NCBI GenBank assembly: GCA_033239525.1
Contig: BSYO01000022.1
Coordinates: 7,149,947 to 7,213,946 of the forward strand
From: Nepenthes gracilis
Lineage: Eukaryota > Streptophyta > Magnoliopsida > Caryophyllales > Nepenthaceae
Reading direction: 5' to 3'
DNA length: 64,000 nt
The notes under the pieces: model-generated
Database searches by the model: none
What the model was told of the DNA's origin: nothing
The model's input: only the letters and a program-made list of their open reading frames with translations
Shown here: positions 44,090-54,981 of the stretch, in pieces
Layout: each line of letters starts with the position of its first letter
Position numbering within the stretch: the first letter of the stretch is position 1
Position numbers and translations under genes: made by a program

Positions 44090-47000
44090 TGGTATCAGAG
44101 ACCTACCTAGATTATTGACCCTATTAATTAGATGCTTTCAAATCAATCTTATCCATTTTTTTCTACTTTAATGGGAGTAATTATGTATATTGAAAGATTT
44201 ATATGAGAGTGTTTATGAAATCAATAGATATGCAATCTAGATAGTACTCAATTCAAGTGGACAGCACGAAAGAGTACAACCATTAATGAAACTAAAATTT
44301 AATTTTTGTGAATTAAGGAGGAATCAAATGTACGTAACTAAAATAGAAAGAATTTACATACTATTTTATATCTATTTTTTCATAATAGTTTAAAGGTATA
44401 TCCAGGTGTCAAAACTCAAAGGAAGCATGACAATCCTAGAAATCACTCATGACATTCCAAAATGGCTAAGAAATCTAAATAATAAATACTCATTACTAAA
44501 TTTGAAAAAATTGAATGAAAAAGATGAGATTTTTGATCAATTCTATATAAATTAAATGACCTTATTAATTTCATATTTAATCTTGATGAATCAATTATAT
44601 AAAACCATATTATTTTTAACTCATGAGATTTCTTTTCAAATGATTTAGACTTAATGTCATATTCATAGAAAAGATGGCAGAGACTTAAAGAATAAAAAAT
44701 ATGAAAAAATTTACTATCATGAATATCATCCCTTTGGCTATACTCAAATTGAATGTCTAAATTTCAGAAGATTAAAAAGAAAAGTTATAAATGCTATACT
44801 AACTAATTATGAAGAAGATGAGAATAATAATGAAAAATCTTTGAAAGAAGATGAGATCAATTATATAATATTTAAAACATTTTTCATTAGTTGTGATAAA
44901 AATATTAGTGAACAACTTGAATAATTTAAATAATTTCAAGATGAATCTGATAATGAATTTGCAAACCTTCAAAGGCCTACAACAAGTTACTCGAGAAAGT
45001 GTTTAAAGGATAGGGAACAAATAAGTCGACTAATTGCAAATTATTTTAATCCAAAAAAGAAAAAAGTGGCCATTTAAATCAAATTAGACCTTATGAGCAA
45101 ATATCAAGAAGATAAAATTTTAAACAAGTCTTCAGATGAAAAAAGTCGAAATGAAGAAGCAAAAAATGATCTTATAATATTCTCTTGTGGAACAAAAAAT
45201 TTGATCATAAGTTGGGATTGAAAAAAGTAACTGAAAATAAATAAGGTTAATAATTTATTAAAAACTTGTCAAAAGTTATTATTATCTCAAAAAAAAAAAT
45301 TTCTCCGAGAACCTTTTAATTTATGAGAAATATTATTATAAATATCCCCATTAAAGTAGTGTTGCATTGATTGAGTATGCACAATGTACTTAATACCTTG
45401 GTGAAACTGAACAATAATGGGATGATCAAATGAACCACTAATAATGTTATACTAGGGAAAAGGCAAGGAAGAACTTTTTTAAAAATCGAACTAAAGGTCA
45501 ATCTAATAAATCTTGTTTCTTTCCTAAATTTATACCTACATGCCAAGGTTGTAAAAAAATTGATCATATTCACATCCATTATTATGTAATTAATTTTTAA
45601 AATGACTATAAATGAAGTACAAAAATAATAGTATTGTCAATCATATCAAATATTTAGATAAATAAATAACTAAATTGATCAAGAAAATTAACTTAGAGAA
45701 GAAAGTTTAGATTAAAAGAGCAAACTTGGGAACTCAAAATGTAATTTTGTTTATCATGTTACTCATGTTGTGTTGAGGATTCAAAATATATTGACATAGT
45801 GCCTCAATAGTAGATGCTCTAGGCCCATGTATAATAATGAGTTTATGTTTATGTTGCTTGCTGACTATTTTGATGGGATGATTGTGTTTAGTGATAGAGT
45901 TAATGCTCCTATTTTGAGTAAATGTTAGATTAATATTTTTGATCTTATGAAGCCTTATGAAGTGGCTTGAAATCTAACCTCTTAAATATAGCTTAATTTT
46001 GTGATAAAAATTTTAAGCCCAAATTTTTTAAAGATAAATGGCAATGTATAACACAAATAGATCACTCATATTAGAAGGAAAGAAAACTCTTGATAACCTC
46101 TATAGGATCATCCCTAGACCAGTTATAGGGTGCTATCTCACAAAGATTGACTTAACAGAATTTTAGTATCAATTCCTATATCACCTAAATTTTAAGAGTT
46201 TGTCTATAATCTAAAAAATAAGCAATTATTGGTAGCTTGTTCAAACAAACGAATGTCAAAAATGATGTGCGTGGTCCTTATAAACTTGGGGAAAAAACTT
46301 GATCAAATTACCCAACTATAACTAGTACACACATCACATCCTCTTAAATTGATCCATATGGATCTTGTGGGACCCTCTAGGATCAAGAGTTTAGGAGGCA
46401 AGAGTCATATCTTAGTTCTTATTGATGACTATTCTAGATATTTTTAGATTAAATTAATGTGTGAGAAATTTGACATATTTAAAATTATAAAAATTCTTTT
46501 CAAAAATTTGATTAACAAAATAAGATGTCCTATTAACTAGATTAAAAGTGACCATAGCAAGAATTTGAAGTAACTATGATAATTCTATAATGAAGAAGTA
46601 ATCAAATATAAATTTTTTGCCCTATTACTTGCTATCAAAATGGAGTAGTTGAACCAAAAAAAAGAGCTACTTAAGAGGTGGTTAGGACAATAATGCATAA
46701 TAAAAAAAAATAAACAAGTACTTTTGGGATAAGATAGTCAGCAATGCTTGCCATATCATCAATAGGGTCTACGCAAGACTTGAAATGGATAATACATAAT
46801 ATAAATTTAAAAAAGAAAAGAGACCAAATATTAAATATTTTTACATTTTTATAGTAAATATTATATTTTACGAAAAAAAAATCTAAAAAGGTTTGACTCA
46901 AAAAGTAATGAAAAATTTTTTTAGGATATTCTCAATACAGTAGAGCCTATAAAGCTTACAAACTCTATAGATTTAAGATGATGGAATCATCAGTGTTGTT

Positions 47001-47160
47001 CTCGAGAAAGTTTCAAATGAAGAACCTGTGGATAATAAATGTTCGAAAGAGGTAAGTAGTAAAAACGAATCTTGTCATGAAACAAACTTTGATTTAAGCA
47101 CCAATCAAGCATATGATATCACTCTAGATAAGGAACCCTCACGTAAAATTAAATAACATC
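44090..47160 (+). pseudogene. Copia element internal region: primer site, gag, integrase, linker
   Basis: Third copy of the TGGTATCAGAGAC site (44090) and gag, continuing past the tandem boundary into the rest of the element. At about 46356-46680 the integrase core is recognisable (HMDLVGPSRIKSLGGKSHIL, LIDDYSRYF, NKIRCPIN, IKSDHSKN), with stops between. Near 46760-46860 KKEKRPNIKYF matches the integrase C-terminal part. DKEPSRKIK at about 47130 is the linker before reverse transcriptase. No reverse transcriptase follows, so the element is truncated at about 47160. Protease was not identified between 45100 and 46300. Confidence 0.75.
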
Positions 47161-48429
47161 TATATCTTAATCCTTGTTATTTATAAGATTATAAGTATCT
47201 CTTTAAATAATATCAATTATTTGAGATATGAAAATCAAAATTAAATAATTATAAATTATATTACAGTACTACAGGTTCTAAATTTCTTAACACTATAACA
47301 TTTTTATATAAATTTTTCTACTTCAATCATAGATAACAGAGAAAACTATACACACAAACTAAATTAATACTAAGAAATGATTATAAAAAATATCACAAAA
47401 ATTTAAGAATGAACTAAATATCTAACCGAACCCTAAGATTTTTTCTAATCATTATTGAAGTCACCAGCGTATAAATCTCATTTCCAAGGTCATAAAAATT
47501 TATCCAAATTCATAACTACTAAATAAATCTTATGAATTATAACTCAAATATCATTCATGCATTAAATATGACATCATCGAAAGTTTAATATATATATGAA
47601 AAACTTCCTCCCAAATTATGTCACTCGAGCAGGACCCTCAGGCAAAGCAAATATATGATTGCACTTCACAATAGTTCAAAATGTGATTTCAATACTATCA
47701 TCACGTATTTGTCCATTGATTTTTACGTCTTTAAATAACCGAAATTACATTTTATTAACATAATATTAAAATTTACATGTCAAATAGAAATAACTGTAAA
47801 TTTATGGCACTAAGTACATATATTTATTATATAAATAATTAGCTCAAATATGATTTGTCACATCAACTTCTAAAATCTGAAATCATATTCTATGATTAGC
47901 AGGACATTTGATCACACAATTTTTACCACTTCAAGAACTCAAAAACAAGATCTAATATTATGCTATTAAATTACACATTACATAGTTAAAAATAACCATA
48001 AAGATAAAAACTCATCAATTTAAAGTGTAAATGAGCAACCCAAAAATTGTTTGTCACCATAACCATAAACTATAATGACAAATTTCAATACTCGCTGAAG
48101 CAATTTTGAAACTCAATTTTCAACACTTCAAAAGTTGAAACCGCATTCCATCAATAAAAAATTATAGTACTCATGTCATAGTATAAAAATAGAAACTTTA
48201 TCATTATAAATGTATTTATATAATATATAAATGGTTTGTCCTAAAATAGTTCAAAGCAAATATTTTTTTCTCTCTCGGACACTGTTCATCATCTTCTTTA
48301 AATAGGGGCTATTGTTCACACTATTATTCATGCAAGAATTTTAATTTTTACAGTATACAAAATGTTTTAACATGGCCAAGTATTCTATATAATAAATATT
48401 ATACTATTATATTTGTTAGGTTATAGATT
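47161..48429. other. AT-rich stretch, nothing recognised
   Basis: Non-coding AT-rich DNA between two unrelated copia fragments. No repeat, hairpin or domain could be supported. Confidence 0.4.
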
Positions 48430-49101
48430 ACTTCCGTATGAACTCATACCAATTTAACGTACCATTTAGTGGTTTAGATAATGACACACGAGTACTTGCT
48501 GATATAATGTATTGTAGTATTCGCATACACAAAGATGAGGAGAGTGCCTCAATTGTTTCCAAGGGTGACTTTTTGTTGGTATGTAAGAAGGATGAAGCGA
48601 CCAATTGGCGGATCACAATACCAATTGGGTGGTGAACAGTAGTGTCTCACTTCAAATCACGTCACTTCATGAATAAAATTCTTCAAATCTTACACTCTCT
48701 GTGATTTTAGAGTGTTAAAAATGAATAGCGAATTCACATCCTGGATTGTTGGTTGTGGTGACGTGTGCTTTATTATCAACAATAGAACAAAGCTTCTATT
48801 AAGGGATGCTCGATACGCCCTGGATATTCAGTTGAACCTAATTTCAGTAAAAAGAACTTGACGACAAAGGATTTTGTAATACATTTTGTGAATGAGCGTG
48901 GAAACTGACTAGAGGATCTTTAGTAGTTGCCCGGGGAAAAAAAAGTTTCCAACTTGTATGTGTTGTAAGCCTCTATTTTAGCTGAAAATGTGTATGTTGT
49001 TTGAAGTGTGAAGTCTTCTAATTTATGGTATCGGCAGTTGAGCCACTTGAGTCAGAAAGGACCAAATTGTCTAGCCAAGAAGGACTTCTTATGGTTGCCA
49101 G
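48430..49101 (+). pseudogene. Copia fragment: gag end, protease, integrase head
   Basis: The plus strand gives SIRIHKDEESASIVSKGDFL, the gag-to-protease lead-in. It is followed by a decayed protease start (VVNSSVSLQITS near 48630) and, in the frame from 48720, WIVGCGDVCFIINNRTKLLL and ARYALDIQLNLISVKR. The integrase head follows (RGSLVVARGKK-like, then LSHLSQKGPNCLAKKDFLW at about 49040-49090). It stops abruptly where the 3' LTR of element E begins. It cannot be the continuation of the copia at 44090-47160, because it repeats an earlier part of the gene order. Confidence 0.7.
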
Positions 49102-49362
49102 TGCGTGTTGTGGCTTGCCAGTGTTGACCTTATCTCCCATTAGCTGACATCCCCTAAGTTGGCATCTCTTGCGGTAACAGTCTGCAGTCACCTCTATAGG
49201 GGTACGGGCGAAGCTGATTGGGCGTGTGTCAGAGATGCCCAATGGGCCTTGCTCCTAAATCTTTCAGGATGTCGTCACTCGATTGGGCCCCTCTACTGAT
49301 TGGACCCGTCTTGTCCCAATTGGGTTTCAATGGTTTCGGCCCAGATTCATTTGGACTCATCA
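49102..49362 (-). repeat. Element E 3' LTR, truncated
   Basis: In minus sense it starts TGATGAGTCC at 49362 and aligns with the first part of the 5' LTR (60637-60379). Shared blocks include AAGGCCCA-type sequence, a GGGGCCCAA segment and TGTCAGCCAATGGGAG-like sequence. About 675 bases expected beyond 49102 are absent, replaced by a copia fragment. Confidence 0.75.
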
Positions 49363-49378
49363 TTAGCCTCCCATGCCT
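49363..49378 (-). other. Element E polypurine tract
   Basis: The minus strand reads GGCATGGGAGGCTAA directly before the 3' LTR start, nearly the same as AGCATGGGGGGCTAG in element B. This fixes the LTR boundary. Confidence 0.75.
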
Positions 49379-50400
49379 GGGGATGGCCCATTTCTGGGGC
49401 CTAGCATGTCAAAGGTGGGTCTCGCCGCTGGCTTGAGTGTGCCTTCTCTAGATGCACCAGTCTCCGATTCTCAGGGGCATCGCTCCTTCTCCATGTGAAT
49501 GTGCAGCCTTTTAGAGGCGTCGCAGGGATTCGGTGCTCTATTGGGAAAAATTTGCAGCCTGAGAATTGGCTTTGCATTATTGGCTTTCCTATTTTCCAGT
49601 TGACGATCATCAGGTGACACACCCCTTTGAGAGCTCGTTGGGCCTTCTGTGCGGCTATAAATTGAGGGGATCCCACACTTCGAGGATCCAAGCTCATCCC
49701 TTTGTCAGCGAAGCAATGCGGGGCCCTTGGCGTGTGTCATGTCCCGTGGAATTTTGCACTGGAATTGGATGGATCTGCGGGAGACTTGCAGCCATTTTTG
49801 AAGCCTATCGTCATGCTCCTCTCACGGGTTCTTCCTTATCGTAATCAGGGTGGCTCGGCCACATTGCAATTGTCATGTGCCTTCTCTTTGTCTAGCAAGG
49901 GTTCCCAACTATAGGGGGAGTGTCCGGAGGCTAGCACTCTGGTTCGGGGACTCCATTCCCCTAATAGCATACTGCCATTAACTATTTCTGCGGCTGGTCG
50001 TCCTCCTTGTTTGATCAGAGGAGGCATATTTTGGGGTTCCATTGGGCCGCCATCCTAGCACGTTGTGGATTTGATGGTTGACCCTTAATCGATGCCTTTC
50101 CTTCGTTATGGTGGGACCTATTTCGACGGCAACGAGGGATTGGCATCCACTCCACCCCGCCTGGAGGAGGAATCGGCACTGGTGTAGATGCCACCAAAAT
50201 GAGATGACTCCTCATAATGTAGCATCTATGCTCAAGTCTGAGCCTTCCAGGTGAGCGCCATTCTTCTTCTGTCCCTTGTATTTTGCTTTACTTTTTCTTC
50301 TTTTTATACTTGCGTTGGCTCAAATCTTGTACTTTATAAAAAACACTTCGATGAATAAAAGTATTGATTTCTGCCTTTATCTCTTGTGTCATTGAATTTT
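49379..50400 (+). other. Element E plus-strand module 1 (promoter to poly(A)-like)
   Basis: Between the polypurine tract and module 2. A TATA-like CTATAAATTGAGG lies at 49655-49667 on the plus strand and an AATAAAAG signal at 50354. The interval has only short, unrelated open frames (92 codons at most), none with a recognisable domain. Its origin is unknown; it may be a decayed gene or an LTR-like insertion. Confidence 0.35.
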
Positions 50401-51780
50401 CTCTTTATTATTCGTACGGTATGACTCAGGGTCGAGGGACCCTCTCACCGCCATACATGCTTGATCATTTACTTATTCCAAATTTCGAGCGGCTTTTGGT
50501 TGCCTTCACCAGTGTCAATCCCTCAAGTTCATATTTGGACCACCAGCGGAATGGTATAGCGGGAGCCGTTCGGGAGCTTATGCCGCTCGTATCCTGCCTT
50601 AGCTGACTGAATGATGATAATGGAGGCCGCGTCAATCAAGTCGTGCCTGCACATTTAATGCGCTAGGAACCGCAGAGCCATCGAGTCATAATTGCCTTTC
50701 TTGAAAAGGCACAATGCTTCACGAAGTCACCACGTGGAGGGATTTCGTTAGACAACAGAATGCCTTTCCTTAGTTAAGTGACGTTGTTTCCTTGGGGGGA
50801 GTTTTGGCTATTTAAGCGCCAAGGACTTCTTCAATTTGGGCATCCATTTGTTGTTGTGCGATACAAAATCTGAGTCTGCAATCGTTCCCTCTTTCCTTTG
50901 GCTGTGGTCACAATAATGACAGACGGGGTGTGCGATGTTGCTTCAAAACCATTAGCGGGATCGTTCTCCTCTTCAGGGACTGAGCCCCCTTCAAGGAGTC
51001 ACGATGGGGAGAATGAGGGCTGAGAGGCCACGATGAGGTGGGGCATGCTGCAATGGTAGCGGAAGGTTGCCACCCGAAGCCTTCATTCCTTGGGCTAGTG
51101 AGGGCTCTAAGAGTGCCGCCAGGCTTTGAATTCAAAGCGGCTTCAAATTCCTCTCAACGCCAAAGGCCATGGACATTGGTCTAGCGAGTGATTGAGGAAG
51201 CCGAGGGCCGGTTGTAGGCCGCCATTGCCGACATCGAGTAGAATTAGGCGTGAGCAGCTTACTTCGAGCAAGCCTGGTCAGAGTCGGAGGCAAGGTTGTC
51301 GCAGCTGACCGACATCAATTTGCAAAATCAGAGCCGGATCGGTACTCTTCAAGAGGAGCTCCAGCAGTTCTGAGTGTGACTCCAGGAAGAGCATATCATC
51401 TACACGCAGCTGGAGGTCGAGCTGAGGTCTAGATTCCAGCCGGAGGTCCTAGCTCCTATGCTAGAGGGAAGGGATCCGGCTCAGTCGAGGATAGCTTCTC
51501 TGGCAGTGCCTGGCTTTCCTATGGGTCTCCTGGATTCCAGGAACATGGGCGCTCGAATGCGGTCGAGCCAACCCGAGTTCTTGACTCTCGATCCTGCCGA
51601 GCCCGACAGGCGTAGATGGCTATGTTATATTTTGCAACCACTAATCGACCTTTCCTGTAAAGAAACTCTATCAATAAAATTTCTTTTTAATAGAGTAGTC
51701 CATTTGTTGTCATTTGTTGCATTTGGATGACTTGTTTCGCCATTCCGGTTTGGATGTTGGACAGATTACCGCTGTCATTT
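50401..51780 (+). pseudogene. Element E plus-strand module 2 with coiled-coil remnant
   Basis: A TATA-like GGCTATTTAAG (50807-50816) lies about 100 bases before ATG 50916 (MTDGVCDVASKPLAGSFSSS). The frame soon breaks. Around 51250-51450 the plus strand encodes a heptad-like stretch (SESEARLSQLTDINLQNQSR, IGTLQEELQQF) with stops, then LAPMLEGRDPAQSR. An AATAAA signal follows at 51673. The layout (short serine-rich N terminus, coiled coil, poly(A) signal) resembles the antisense genes, so it may be a decayed second extra ORF. I do not recognise the family. Confidence 0.4.
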
Positions 51781-51995
51781 CTGATGGTCGATGTTCCCGT
51801 ATTAATTGCTTGGTATGACTGTTGGGATTTGGCAAACGATTGCGGCATGAGTGGAGGGACTGTTTGTCAGGCACCATGATGGGCTACTCTGGACAGATGC
51901 GTAGCGACTTGATGAAGGGATGCATGTCACAGCCATCATTAGGGGCGACCCTTACGTTTTCTTATGCGACGCCGCTTGATATTCTTTTGCATTGC

Positions 51996-52005
51996 CTATT
52001 TAAAC
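51996..52005 (+). promoter_or_regulatory. TATA box of the antisense gene in E
   Basis: CTATTTAAAC lies 51-60 bases before ATG 52056 on the strand opposite to gag-pol, a normal plant promoter distance. With AATAAA at 54125 it frames a complete transcription unit for the extra gene. Confidence 0.55.
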
Positions 52006-52055
52006 AACGCTTCCCCATGCCATTCACACTTTGCGCTTAGTTGCTTCAAGCATCC

Positions 52056-53884
52056 ATGGCGAAGAAGAAAAGCTCTCCTTCTTCCACGATTCGTTAGAGA
52101 GTAGGCGATAACAAGTCAGTTCTTTCAGTGAATGTTATTGCTGCTTTGAGTGTTAGCTACCAGATCCCTAGCGACTGGGCCCATCTCCTTCCTAGTGAGG
52201 CGGTAGAGCGAATGTGCCCCCCCGAGGGCTTCATCACTATATATGAGCACCACCTGAATGGTGGGCTTCGCTTCCCTGTGGAATTGGATTTGTACAGGAT
52301 CTTTAGAAGCTCGGCGTTCCTATGGTACGGCTTTACCCCAATGCCATACGCTACTTGGTGTCCATGTACGTCTTTGTCCGTCTTCATGCTTGTGAGTTCT
52401 ACCCGCACTCGATGGAGGTGATCTTTCACTTTACCCAATCGAAGGATTGTATTTTGATATCTCCTCGTCCAAGCTTCCACTTCCAGGGGACGAACCACAA
52501 CTGAGTAAAGAACTGAAAGAATCATTTTTTTTTCTTCCTGGCGTCCCCTCCAAAGTGGGACATCCCCGATGAGTGGGGTGCGGAGAGTGATTTCTTCTTG
52601 AAGATTGTGAGCGAGGAGGACGAGAAGCAGAAGAAGAAGCTGATTGATCATATCTAGGCGGAGATCAAGATATTCATCACTCAGGGGCTTTACTTGACCT
52701 CTGAGCTCTTTGGGGTCGTCAAGCGAGGGCCCGTGAGCAGTGAGGTGTCGGATGCCGCCCAAAAGAGGAAGGTCAAGGCCCTGGTTATCAGAGAGCCATC
52801 GAGGGAGTCGCCCAAGCAGAGTGGCTCATCACTTTCACTAGAGTCCTCCTCTGACGAGGACATGGAGGCCTTGAAAAGGCTAAGCGGAGTCGAAGACACT
52901 TGGCCAGAGGAGGCCCCTGTTCAGCCGGGCATCACGCCTGATCCGGTCCACCCCAATGGCGCCCACCCCCACCGTCTTGATGTAGGAGCTAGAACGCAAC
53001 TACAGAGGGGGTCCCTAAGTGCTCACCGATTTCGATCATCGCTTTAGTGGAGTACGATGTTCCCCTGGCTGGGCTTCCCTCGAGTGATGGGTCCTTGTCA
53101 AGTTCCCTTTTTAACATTAAGGTGGGACCCTCCCACAGTGAGTGGCCAATCGAGTCCATCAGAGGGTTGGTCATGGAGGGCACCGAGGAGACGGTGACCA
53201 GTTCGATGGAGCTTATTGAGGTGGTCGATCTAGAGCCTACTGCTGCGCTTGTGGATACTCCGAAGGCGATCAACTCACCAGTTGGAGTGTCGCCCGAGCC
53301 ACTCGTCATAGATCCATCGGCTGTTGTGGAGGTAGGCACGTCCAAAAGGCACGTTACTGATCCACTTACTGGCAGGGCTCTGGAGGATGACGTGGAGGAA
53401 GCCGCCAAGCAACCAAAACCCCCTAGCGTGTCTTCACCTTTGGTTGCGTCAGGTACCCGGGCGCGTGGAGGAGACCGCTTGCAAACCTGAGGCCCTTGGC
53501 GTACCTACGCCAAGGGTTGTTTCCAACCTACCCGGTGCTGTAGGGGAGCCTTTCATTGAGGTATGAGTTCTTTGTGCAATGTACTCCAATGGTGTCCGGA
53601 CTTATGGATTTTCTATCTCTTTTTTTTCGTAGATCTCAGCTGCAGTCTGTTTCATCCACACAGTCCTCTCTAAGCAAGACGAGCTCATCTGTCGAATTCG
53701 AGAGGAAGCTGAGCGGGCAGCGGCACTGTGTAGAGAGGATGAAACCACAGCCTTGAGGCTGGAGGTTGAACAATTGAAGGACGTGCTACTAGTGGCCAAG
53801 GGCCAAATTTTTGATTTGGAGGACAAGAGTGCCTGCGCCCACGCCGATTTGCGAGTTTGGCTTTCCCTAGAGGAGATGGCTTGA
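52056..53884 (+). pseudogene. Element E antisense gene (Tat extra ORF)
   Basis: Plus-strand gene, opposite to gag-pol. MAKKKSSPSSTIR is followed by a stop, then reading continues to SYQIPSDWAHLLPSEAVER, CPPEGFITIYEHHLNGGLRF and, after a frameshift, MVRLYPNAIRYLVSMYVF. This is the same PF04195-like domain as at 30428 in element B (PSEGYITVYEAHLRSGLRL there). The middle (52694-53490) is acidic and serine/proline-rich. The C terminus (53640-53884) is a coiled coil (REEAERAAALCREDE, LEVEQLKDVLLVAKGQIFDL) ending at the TGA 53882-53884. Several frameshifts and stops are present. An AATAAA lies at 54125. Function unknown. Confidence 0.72.
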
Positions 53885-54124
53885 GTGCTAGACGCAAGGT
53901 TCTAGGATGGTATACACCTATGCCACCGTATTGCGTCCGTTGTGAATCCGGGTGCCGGCGTGGGGATTTTTGACTGACGGAACAATGGGATCAAAGAAGG
54001 CTCCCACCTAACCAATTTCTCAAAGGGAGCTGGACCTTCGAGTACTTAGGGTAGCCGGATCTTTTGCATAGTTTTCCTTATGCAACTTTCAAGTGTAGCA
54101 TTGTAGCCTTTGGTTTAAATGATT

Positions 54125-54130
54125 AATAAA
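54125..54130 (+). terminator. Poly(A) signal after the antisense gene in E
   Basis: AATAAA in GATTAATAAAATACAATTTTC, 241 bases after the antisense stop codon. It is followed by a T-rich stretch as expected near a cleavage site. Confidence 0.4.
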
Positions 54131-54600
54131 ATACAATTTTCTTTTTGCCTTCTGATGTCTCTGAGTGTTGGTTATTCCTCTTGCTGTGTTGGTTAAGCTG
54201 CTTCACTATCATTGCCAAGGCCCACTTTGGAAGCCACTCGCGCTATGCTCGTCCTCAGTTGGGGATGTCATCGCATCTCACACTTAATGGGATGCTCTGT
54301 CCAGTGCGTTGGATGTTGCCGCACGCCTAGGGTGGAGTCTCTTAAGGATCAGCTGGGTTTTTAAGCCACTGTAGTCGAATTCTGGGTCTTAAGTCGTTGT
54401 GCGCACAACACCATTTCGGTGGTCGGTCCCGCTCAAGGTGTCATTGCTAACGTGCGTATGGTCCTAGCCCGTCGACCGTTGTTGACTTAGGGTGCTCCCT
54501 TCCTTGGAAAAGGATCACAGCATGCCTACCATTTAGGCCCCCTAAGGTTTCAATGGCCATTTCGTTGGAAGCTTCCAGAGCCTCCACGCCTACTTAACCG

Positions 54601-54797
54601 ACCACTCATGGGCCGCTTGGCACGGAGCCAAGGTTTTGCCGCCGCCAAGGGCCTTTCGGCGCAGATTCGAAATTCGACCACTTGCGGGTTGCTTGGCCCA
54701 GGGCCAAGGTTTTGCGACTGCTAAGGTTCTTTCGGTGCGGAGCCAAAATTCAGAATTCAACCGCTTGTGGGTCGCTTAGCATGGGGCCAAGGTTTTG
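54601..54797 (+). repeat. Tandem repeat between antisense gene and pol in E
   Basis: Two full units of about 76-82 bases (54601-54676 and 54677-54758) and a partial third. Each contains CGGGTCGCTTGGC-like sequence and GGGCCAAGGTTTTG, then TTTCGGTGCGGAGCC. The position equals that of the 36-bp array at 27874 in element B, but the sequence is unrelated. Confidence 0.75.
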
Positions 54798-54981
54798 TTT
54801 TTATCGGTGGACGAACGTCCTCCTAACTTAGGGGCAAGCTAGGCCGTTTTATTTTTAAAATGGCAAGCATGTACATATTCATATGAACATAAAAATAACA
54901 ATTTTATTAATGAAAACATGATACATGTACAAGCACTCCAGTCCGTGTGTGCACATCTTACCTGGGTGTTTCGTTGGATTA

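Larger units (their letters stand above)
37539..44967 (+). repeat. Tandem unit 3 (split by element D)
   Basis: Without D and one TSD copy it is about 4057 bases. It is closest to unit 2, and most differences are one-base losses, especially in homopolymers and in the GC-rich part (41041-41640). Its right end at 44967 continues without a break into the rest of the copia element, so this is the native right boundary of the original segment. Confidence 0.9.
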
